A stretch of 6,901 nt of DNA. It comes from Clostridia bacterium. Its GTDB lineage: Bacteria > Bacillota > Clostridia > Christensenellales > DTU072. This document shows positions 1 through 5,587 of this stretch, in pieces. The stretch is from positions 1-6,901 of the forward strand of contig JAQVTZ010000100.1 of NCBI GenBank assembly GCA_028699795.1, read 5' to 3'. The translations under genes were made by a program, and so were the position numbers. The first letter of the stretch is position 1. Every line of letters begins with the position of its first letter. The notes beneath the pieces are model-generated. The model ran no database searches, had not been told where the DNA came from, and worked only from the letters and a program-made list of their open reading frames with translations.

Positions 1-677
1 GTAAGACCTTTTACTTTGTAGAACTCCAGTATCGAGGGTAGGGCGGCAAGGGTATGCGGAGTGGGATGCATGAGCACCAAGTCACCGTTTTGGATTCCGT
101 TTGTCGCTCTTTTGTAGACCAAACTGCTATCTTTATCTCTCCAGTCTATCGTATCACGGCTCCACATAATAACAGTGTAATCCAGTTTTTCACAAGCGCG
201 AAACATGTTTTGGCCTAACGCCCCCGAAGGCGGCGCGAACAGATTGGGCTGTACTCCCGTTACTTTATAGAGTAGCTTTCCGGTAAGCTCGATTTCCTCT
301 TTGTTGCGTGTTTCGGATAGTTTTCCGTGATCTAAATGAAGATAGCCGTGGTTCCCCAATTCATGACCGCGATTATTTATTTCTTTAAGCAAATCGTTAT
401 TCTTGGCGGCCCAACTTCCACCAATAAAAAAAGTGGTCTTTACCCCGTAATTGTCTAAAATGTCTAAAATCGGCACAATATATTCGGTACCCCAATAGAC
501 ATTGAACATCAGCGTGACTCTGGGAAGTTCGGGGTTTCCTTGATAGATTGCCTTATTGCCCACGGCTGCGGGGATGGCTCCGTTGCTTAAAAAAGTTCCC
601 GTAAGAAGCAGCGCGATTACGGCAATAATCACGATGTTGGCAATAATGTTAATAAATACTTTGTCTTTTCTTTGCAT
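1..677 (-). CDS. Polysaccharide deacetylase-like protein (NodB fold, YlxY/PdaB type), 3' end cut off by window
   Basis: Reads leftward from an ATG at 677-675; an in-frame TAA at 689-687 makes this the most upstream start. No strong Shine-Dalgarno precedes it. 225 codons are visible and there is no stop before the window edge. By family length only the last few tens of residues should be missing. Residues about 7-30 are one hydrophobic segment with a short charged N-terminus (signal anchor or uncleaved signal), so the domain should lie outside the membrane. Residues 53-221 match the carbohydrate esterase 4 fold: TTFFIGG at 81-87, GHELGNHGYLH at 104-114 with His110 and His114 (metal pair), FAPPSG at 147-152, WSRDTIDW at 172-179 and LMHPT at 202-206. 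Motif 1 reads FNVYWG (58-63) instead of TFDDG, so the usual catalytic and metal Asp residues are Asn59 and Val60; the motif 3 Arg is Ala148. Similar NVYWG forms occur, as I recall, in a clostridial subfamily. Family assignment is firm; peptidoglycan deacetylation is uncertain. Confidence 0.88.
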   Translation of the reverse strand, partial: MQRKDKVFINIIANIVIIAVIALLLTGTFLSNGAIPAAVGNKAIYQGNPELPRVTLMFNVYWGTEYIVPILDILDNYGVKTTFFIGGSWAAKNNDLLKEINNRGHELGNHGYLHLDHGKLSETRNKEEIELTGKLLYKVTGVQPNLFAPPSGALGQNMFRACEKLDYTVIMWSRDTIDWRDKDSSLVYKRATNGIQNGDLVLMHPTPHTLAALPSILEFYKVKGL

Positions 678-750
678 AGTATCATTTTATTTTGCAGGTT
701 GCACATCTATGACGGGGTTGCGATTTCTTTTGTTCCAATGTAAATATCCC

Positions 751-779
751 TTGTAAAAAGACACAAACTAGTTTATAAT
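751..779 (+). promoter_or_regulatory. Sigma-A type promoter for the four-gene operon
   Basis: TTGTAA at 751-756 (4 of 6 to the -35 consensus) is followed by exactly 17 bases and then a perfect TATAAT at 774-779. Transcription should begin near 785-787, giving a leader of about 50 bases before the M16 peptidase start at 838. It is the only good promoter in the 678-837 intergenic region and faces the operon. I found no convincing promoter for the divergent deacetylase, either sigma-A or a sporulation sigma factor. Start point and activity are inferred. Confidence 0.72.
765..774. promoter_or_regulatory. Perfect 10-bp palindrome in the promoter spacer, possible operator
   Basis: AAACTAGTTT is its own reverse complement. 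It fills the downstream part of the -35/-10 spacer and touches the first T of the -10 box. A dimeric repressor bound here would block RNA polymerase. The palindrome does not extend past 10 bases (C764 faces A775), and no second copy was noticed upstream, so chance is a real alternative. Confidence 0.25.
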
Positions 780-837
780 TTATGTAGGAGTTTAGCGGCT
801 TCTCATAAGCAAAATCTTTGCGTATCGGGATGTATTT

Positions 838-2103
838 ATGAAGAAAATCAAGACTTGTCCTAGCGGACTCAGGGTAATTGTTCATCCGATGAAATCCACA
901 CGCGTGGTAGCATCGGGCGTATTTGTCGGGGTAGGCAGCGCCTACGAAACCAAAGAACTAAGCGGGATATCGCATTTTATAGAGCATATGCTCTTTAAAG
1001 GCACCTCCAACCGTTCGGCCTTTACGATTGCCAACGATATGGAGAGCATCGGCGCCCAGATAAACGCCTTCACCTCTCGTGATTGCACGGCGTACTATAC
1101 GATTTCGACAGACGAACATGTAGAAAAAAGCTTCGAAATTTTAAGCGATATCTTTTTCAATTCCTTATTTTCGGAAGAGAACATGAAAAACGAAAAGGGC
1201 GTTGTAATAGAAGAAATCAACATGTGCAACGACGACCCTACCGATATATGTCACGACCAACTCAATTTGGCGCATTTTGGTTTTACGGGACTGGGCAGAC
1301 CGATACTCGGCACGATAGATAATGTAAAAAGCTTTACCCCCGAAAAATTAAGAGAGCATATGGGCAAATATTATTGTTCGGACAATGTTGTCATCTCTGT
1401 TGCGGGCAATATTGATGCGCAAAAGGTGCAAGAGTATATCGATAAGTATTTCGACAGTCAATTCGATTGCAGAGTTTCACAAAAAAGATATCTCTCTCCC
1501 AAAAAGTTTAACCACAGATTCCTTAAAACAGTGAAGCCCAACGAACAAGTGAATATCGCATTCGGATTTCCTTCTTACAAACTGGCGGACTCCCGTATCC
1601 CTTCGCTTTATCTTATGGGCAACATTCTCGGCGGCGGGATGTCTAGCAGACTGTTCCAAAAACTTCGTGAAGAAAACGGGCTTGTCTATGATGTTTATGC
1701 CACCGACAACGAGTATACCAAAACAGGCATGTTTATGATATACCTTGCGGCAAAGCCCGAATCCGCCGAAAGAGCTATTAGAGGGGTCAAAGAAGTTTTG
1801 TTAGACATCAAAAAGAACGGTATTACCCCCGAAGAACTTCAAAAAGGGAAAGAACAACTCAAAAGTTCGCTTGTTTTCGGCGCCGAAAAAGCGGTTTCAA
1901 TTATGCGTTCCAATGGTATGCGTGTGCTGATTTCCAACCGTGTCTTCGACATCAATAAAAAACTCAAACAAATAGACGATATCACCATGGAAAGTGTAAA
2001 AGGCGTTATCGAAGATGTACTGAATTTCGATAACGCAAGTTGCAGTTATGTCGGCAAAGAAACGGAATTCGATCCGCTGTTATATCTAAGAACAAACGCA
2101 TAA
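838..2103 (+). CDS. M16 family zinc metallopeptidase (MlpA/YmxG-like, processing-peptidase beta type)
   Basis: A 421-residue protein, normal for single-chain bacterial M16B peptidases, which pair into a clam-shell chamber and degrade or process unfolded peptides. The inverted zinc motif HFIEH lies at residues 46-50 (His46 and His50 zinc ligands, Glu49 base). The distal ligand is Glu126 in VVIEEINM, 76 residues after His50 as the family requires, so the enzyme should be active. GRPILGT at 153-159 is a typical M16 segment, and the second half-domain carries GGGMSSRLFQKLREENGLVY at 265-284. No signal peptide or membrane segment is seen, so it is probably cytoplasmic. The start is ATG 838: a stop at 793-795 closes the frame upstream and no other ATG, GTG or TTG lies between. 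The ribosome site is weak (GGGA at 827-830). It is first in the operon, 40 bases before the dUTPase. Its relative MlpA in Bacillus subtilis affects exoprotease output; the substrate here is unknown. Confidence 0.93.
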   Translation: MKKIKTCPSGLRVIVHPMKSTRVVASGVFVGVGSAYETKELSGISHFIEHMLFKGTSNRSAFTIANDMESIGAQINAFTSRDCTAYYTISTDEHVEKSFEILSDIFFNSLFSEENMKNEKGVVIEEINMCNDDPTDICHDQLNLAHFGFTGLGRPILGTIDNVKSFTPEKLREHMGKYYCSDNVVISVAGNIDAQKVQEYIDKYFDSQFDCRVSQKRYLSPKKFNHRFLKTVKPNEQVNIAFGFPSYKLADSRIPSLYLMGNILGGGMSSRLFQKLREENGLVYDVYATDNEYTKTGMFMIYLAAKPESAERAIRGVKEVLLDIKKNGITPEELQKGKEQLKSSLVFGAEKAVSIMRSNGMRVLISNRVFDINKKLKQIDDITMESVKGVIEDVLNFDNASCSYVGKETEFDPLLYLRTNA

Positions 2104-2133
2104 AATCAGTTTGTCCTTAAAACTAGAAACTTT

Positions 2134-2138
2134 GGAGG
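2134..2138 (+). promoter_or_regulatory. Shine-Dalgarno site fixing the dUTPase start
   Basis: GGAGG lies five bases before ATG 2144. It rules against the longer in-frame TTG start at 2111, which would place this site inside the coding sequence and has no ribosome site of its own. Confidence 0.85.
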
Positions 2139-2143
2139 AACAG

Positions 2144-2527
2144 ATGGAAGAAAAATTAGATATGTTGCAAGTGGTTTTTGACTTGCAAAAGAAATTTGAC
2201 ACCGAAATTGTGCAAAAACGCAATTTAGAAGGTATTGCGCCCGATGTCTGGATTCAAAAAGAGGTGCTTGCCATGCTGTCCGAGCTTGCCGAGCTTCTCG
2301 ACGAAGTCAACTTTAAATGGTGGAAGAACCCCAAAGAAATCAATTACGATAATATTAAGGGAGAACTAATCGATATTTTGCACTTCTTCGCGAGCATGTG
2401 CCTCAAAATAGGCATGGATGCTCCCGAGGTGTACGAGCGTTACATACAAAAAAATAAAGAAAATTTTTTGCGCCAATACGGACAATCCGCAAAGACGGGC
2501 TACGAGCTCGATAAATTATCGAGGTAG
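2144..2527 (+). CDS. Dimeric-type (all-alpha) dUTP diphosphatase
   Basis: A 127-residue protein predicted to hydrolyse dUTP to dUMP and pyrophosphate, keeping uracil out of DNA and feeding dTMP synthesis. It belongs to the all-alpha NTP pyrophosphatase superfamily (dUTPase_2, MazG relatives), not the trimeric beta-barrel Dut family. Visible motifs: Glu40, Glu47 and Glu50 in EVLAMLSELAE (magnesium-binding helix), FKWWK at 57-61, and the second acidic motif E74-L-I-D77 followed by LHFF. The C-terminal YIQKNKENFLRQYG (100-113) matches the Y..KN..N..RQ..G tail of the family. The protein looks complete and soluble. ATG 2144 is chosen over in-frame TTG 2111 because a strong ribosome site lies directly in front of it. 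It sits 40 bases after the M16 peptidase and 5 bases before ftsK, whose ribosome site overlaps its own stop, suggesting coupled translation. dCTP or another dNTP as substrate is possible. Confidence 0.85.
   Translation: MEEKLDMLQVVFDLQKKFDTEIVQKRNLEGIAPDVWIQKEVLAMLSELAELLDEVNFKWWKNPKEINYDNIKGELIDILHFFASMCLKIGMDAPEVYERYIQKNKENFLRQYGQSAKTGYELDKLSR
2521..2525 (+). promoter_or_regulatory. Ribosome binding site of ftsK overlapping the dUTPase stop
   Basis: GAGGT lies in the last codons of the dUTPase gene, whose TAG stop is 2525-2527, and seven bases separate it from ATG 2533. A ribosome terminating on the dUTPase frame would uncover or occupy this site, so translation of the two genes is probably coupled. 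Confidence 0.6.
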
Positions 2528-2532
2528 GTCGT

Positions 2533-5500
2533 ATGGCCGCTTCTAAACGAAAAAATAAAAAACAGATTACTCAAAACACGGCCTTTATATTATTGGCAAT
2601 CGTGGCTGTTCTTGTATTGCTAATGTCGATTGAAGCGACAAGAAGCTTTATGATAGCTTTGTTCGGGTGGGCTGTTTGCGCGTATATCCCCGCTTTGTTT
2701 TTGCCGGGGGTGTTCTTGCTTCTAGGCCGCAAACCGAGAGCGGGCAAAACAAAAGTGTTTATTTACGGTTTATGTTTTGCAAGCGCGGTATGCACTTTAC
2801 ATATTTTACTTGCAAAATCCTTGATTCAAAGTGAAAGGAATTACATATTGGCTCCTTTTGGCGGTTATGCGACGGTGGGCGGCGCGTTGGCGTCGGTACT
2901 TACATCGCCTTTTGTGTTGGTGACCAAAGATTTCGGCCTGTCGCTTGCGCTTTCGTTTCTTTTGACAGCCGCTTTTATTTTTATGGCGATTTATCCTTAT
3001 ATTCTTAAAATGAAAGACGGCAAACCACGCAAAAAATCGTCCAAAACCTCGCCCCGCGCCAAAATAGATACCAATCCGATCCCCAAAGAAAGCGCACTCT
3101 ATATATCCCGTATCGAAGATACGCCCGCCAAACCCGAAGAAAGCGCGTCCAACAAGATTTTTGAGCCGCGTGAACCGTACGAGCAGGACGCTTCGGTTTT
3201 ATTCAGTTCTTTGTTAAGCCCTGAGGAAGCCCACAACAAGAAAGCCCGTGACAGTTCGCGAATCTTATTCAATAACGAAGACCCAAAAAAAGAAGAAAAG
3301 CCCAAGCTAAAAGTGCTGGATTATCCCGGCAAAAATTATTTTTCGAATAAGGCGTATCATGCCGAAAACGAAACAATACAAAAAACTTTCGGCCAATACG
3401 ACGCGCAAGCCGATTATCGTATGCGCTACGGGAAGCAAGAAGAAAAACCGCAGGGCAGAACATTAAACGGTTATCCCGAAGCATTCGACTCTGTTGCAGA
3501 GCCTGTTTCGCCCAGATTGTCTAAAGATGCCGAGGTTGCGGCGAAACCGCAAACGCCGCCTCCACCCCCGAAACCCAAAAAAGTCATTACCAATCCCAAA
3601 GAATATATTATTACGCCGCTCCGTCCAGAAGAATATCTCCAAATGGTGTCCGAGGATACGCAAGGCTACCAAATTCCCCATACCGAAACGCCTGTCTCAA
3701 ATAATTCTTATGATTCGGAGACAATCAATCGTTATGAGTCGCAAGAAAAGGTGTATCCCGAAGCAGAGAGCCGCTCTTCCGCCGCGTGTGTTGCGGCTAC
3801 AACACCCGTCGCGCCCAACTTTTTCGGAAGCGATTTAAAGCCGAAGCCGCTCACGCCGCCTGCAGAGAGCGTCGCTTATCCGTCGCAAGACGATGTCGAA
3901 CCATCGCGGCCTCTCCAAGAGAAGACGGAAGAAATCCCTTTACGCCATTCAGAGAGAAGCAGTTTTTCCGTAAAGTCGGAGAGAAGCGGTTTTGCCGTCA
4001 AAGCCGAAACGATGGTGCCTCCGCCCGTTTCTGCGCGGCCCGAAAAGCCGATACAACAGACGCTTTTTGGAGATAATCGTCAAGTCGTCAAGCCGTTTTA
4101 CAGACCCAAAAAATATATTGTTCCGCCGTTAGATTTGTTGCGGCAGTATCCCGCGAACGGCAGCGAATTCCCCGAAGATTATGCTATTTATAAGGCAAAA
4201 ATCGAAGAGACAATGGAGGAGTTCAATATTCCCGCTATGGTTACCGATGCGAAGAGAGGCCCCACTTTTACAAGATACGAGTTAAAGCTCGGCCCCGGAT
4301 GCAACATCAAAAAGATTGCTACGCTTCAAGAAAATCTTACAATGCGTCTCGAAGTACAATCGATACGGATATTGACTCCCATTACGGGCAAAAACGCATT
4401 CGGCATCGAAATTCCCAACAAAATGCGCGATGTCGTAGGGTTAAGGAGCATTCTTGCTTCCCAAAAGTTTATGACAACGGATAAGGGAATCCAGTTTGCG
4501 ATGGGCAAGACTTTAGAGGGTGAGCCTTATGTCGCAAACCTTGCGGCGATGCCGCATCTGTTGGTTGCGGGCGCGACAGGCACGGGCAAAAGCGTGTTTA
4601 TCAATCAGGTCATTATTAGTATTCTTTACAAATATTCGCCCGAAGATGTCCGGCTCATTTTAATTGACCCCAAAAAAGTCGAGCTCAGCATCTACCAAAA
4701 TTTGCCCAATTTGCTTATTCGGGAAACCGTAAAGGAAGCGGCGCATGCAACCAATTTGCTTAATTGGCTGACCAAAGAAATGGATGACAGATTCAGCTTT
4801 TTAGAAAAGCACGGCGCCGTAGATATCGACCACTACAATAACGATATCCGTGACAAGAATACCGAGCCCAAAATATTCCGCATCGTGCTTGTGGTAGACG
4901 AAATGGCGGACTTGATGATGAAAGGACGGGGACAGGTGGAGGAGCCTATCGTGCGTATCGCCCAACTCGGCAGAGCGTGCGGAATCCATCTGATTCTCGC
5001 CACGCAGCGACCTACGGTCAATGTCATAACGGGGCTTATTAAAGGGAACATTCTTGCCCGTGTCGCTTTCTCTGTTAAAACGGCGATGGACAGCCGTATT
5101 ATATTGGATGAAGTAGGCGCCGAGTCGCTTTTAGGCAAAGGGGATCTAATCTATTCATTTAAAGATATCAGCTTGCGTATGCAGGGGAGTTTGATAGAGC
5201 CCGAAGATATTCGCAAGGTTTGCAATTATATCAAGGTCAACAACGAAGCCGAATTTGATGAACAGCTTGCCGACCAAATTAAATCGGAACCCCGTCAACA
5301 GACGGAATTTAGTCAAGACAAGCCTTCTGTGGCGGCAAACGATAAAGAGCAGGACTTCGAAAAACTTTTGCGCAAAATCCTGCGTACCTTTGTGTTGGAA
5401 CGCCGAGCGTCGGTGTCTATGGCGCAGGCGAAACACAGCGTAGGATATATTAAGGCAAAAAAATTGATTGACGCCATGACAGAGAGAGGGTTTATCAGCG

Positions 5501-5586
5501 CGGAGGACGGCTCAAAACCGCGCGAAGTGCTTATTACCCCCGAAGAATACGAAGAACTGTTCGACGACGAAAATGCGGAAGGATAA
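2533..5586 (+). CDS. ftsK: FtsK/SpoIIIE family membrane-anchored DNA translocase
   Basis: A 1017-residue ATP-driven pump that moves double-stranded DNA through the division or sporulation septum. Four or five hydrophobic segments lie within residues 15-158 (about 15-34, 39-65, 74-95, 108-131 and 134-158). A charged, Pro/Glu/Lys-rich, probably disordered linker runs from about 160 to 525, and the motor from about 527 to 890. Walker A is GATGTGKS at 680-687; Walker B is LVVDE at 786-790; ATQRP at 823-827 and the alpha-domain RILTPITGK at 612-620 are also typical. A winged-helix gamma domain follows at about 938-1002, ending in GSKPREVLIT. At 1017 residues it is longer than Bacillus SpoIIIE (just under 800) because of the linker. 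The gamma helix reads GYIKAKKLID (971-980), unlike the GYNRAARIIE type that reads polarity sequences. The membrane segments separate it from soluble SftA-type paralogues. Division FtsK or sporulation SpoIIIE role cannot be settled here; many Clostridia have one protein for both. rimO follows after one base. Confidence 0.95.
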   Translation: MAASKRKNKKQITQNTAFILLAIVAVLVLLMSIEATRSFMIALFGWAVCAYIPALFLPGVFLLLGRKPRAGKTKVFIYGLCFASAVCTLHILLAKSLIQSERNYILAPFGGYATVGGALASVLTSPFVLVTKDFGLSLALSFLLTAAFIFMAIYPYILKMKDGKPRKKSSKTSPRAKIDTNPIPKESALYISRIEDTPAKPEESASNKIFEPREPYEQDASVLFSSLLSPEEAHNKKARDSSRILFNNEDPKKEEKPKLKVLDYPGKNYFSNKAYHAENETIQKTFGQYDAQADYRMRYGKQEEKPQGRTLNGYPEAFDSVAEPVSPRLSKDAEVAAKPQTPPPPPKPKKVITNPKEYIITPLRPEEYLQMVSEDTQGYQIPHTETPVSNNSYDSETINRYESQEKVYPEAESRSSAACVAATTPVAPNFFGSDLKPKPLTPPAESVAYPSQDDVEPSRPLQEKTEEIPLRHSERSSFSVKSERSGFAVKAETMVPPPVSARPEKPIQQTLFGDNRQVVKPFYRPKKYIVPPLDLLRQYPANGSEFPEDYAIYKAKIEETMEEFNIPAMVTDAKRGPTFTRYELKLGPGCNIKKIATLQENLTMRLEVQSIRILTPITGKNAFGIEIPNKMRDVVGLRSILASQKFMTTDKGIQFAMGKTLEGEPYVANLAAMPHLLVAGATGTGKSVFINQVIISILYKYSPEDVRLILIDPKKVELSIYQNLPNLLIRETVKEAAHATNLLNWLTKEMDDRFSFLEKHGAVDIDHYNNDIRDKNTEPKIFRIVLVVDEMADLMMKGRGQVEEPIVRIAQLGRACGIHLILATQRPTVNVITGLIKGNILARVAFSVKTAMDSRIILDEVGAESLLGKGDLIYSFKDISLRMQGSLIEPEDIRKVCNYIKVNNEAEFDEQLADQIKSEPRQQTEFSQDKPSVAANDKEQDFEKLLRKILRTFVLERRASVSMAQAKHSVGYIKAKKLIDAMTERGFISAEDGSKPREVLITPEEYEELFDDENAEG
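3595..3621 (+). repeat. Linker copy of the ftsK boundary motif (copy 1 of 2)
   Basis: This 27-base segment encodes PKEYIITPL (residues 355-363) and matches 22 of 27 bases of the segment at 4105-4131. It lies in the middle of the disordered linker, where no such motif is expected from the family. Confidence 0.6.
3949..4002 (+). repeat. Two tandem 27-base units in the ftsK linker
   Basis: Units 3949-3975 and 3976-4002 encode SERSSFSVK and SERSGFAVK (residues 473-490). They agree at 22 of 27 bases, and three of the five differences lie at third codon positions. This looks like an in-frame tandem duplication that has since drifted. The unit is Ser/Arg/Lys-rich; any function is unknown. Confidence 0.8.
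4105..4131 (+). repeat. Linker/motor boundary motif of ftsK (copy 2 of 2)
   Basis: Encodes PKKYIVPPL (residues 525-533), immediately before DLLRQYP. This matches the Y-x-x-P-P-L-D-L-L segment that normally opens the FtsK motor, so this is likely the ancestral copy and 3595-3621 the derived one. Confidence 0.6.
5577..5583 (+). promoter_or_regulatory. Ribosome binding site deciding the rimO start
   Basis: GGAAGGA lies in the last codons of ftsK, four bases before ATG 5588. The alternative in-frame ATG at 5573 lies upstream of this site, has no purine-rich element of its own and would add five residues absent from typical RimO proteins. The spacing is rather short. Confidence 0.65.
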
Positions 5587-5587
5587 C

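Noticed and set aside
556..756. A 66-codon plus-strand frame across the deacetylase start
   Set aside because: It is antisense to the signal anchor of the deacetylase, and a membrane segment read backwards often looks hydrophobic. No family resemblance and no ribosome site.
782..787. ATG-TAG minimal start-stop element after the -10 box
   Set aside because: The predicted transcription start is at about 785-787, so the ATG would not be in the transcript.
809..821. Small hairpin GCAAA-ATC-TTTGC in the M16 leader
   Set aside because: A 5-bp A/T-rich stem with a three-base loop is too weak to be a terminator or riboswitch and has no U-tract.
830..841. Short upstream frame ATG-TAT-TTA-TGA overlapping the M16 start
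   Set aside because: Three codons with no ribosome site better than that of the M16 gene itself; overlap of this kind arises easily by chance.
682..885. A 67-codon minus-strand frame in the divergent intergenic region
   Set aside because: It overlaps the operon promoter and the M16 start, has no ribosome site and resembles no protein I know.
3494..4076. Overlapping plus-strand frames of 114 and 96 codons inside ftsK
   Set aside because: Arg/Pro-rich translations of the linker in the wrong frame. The ftsK frame is continuous across them with its motifs in order, so there is no frameshift to explain.
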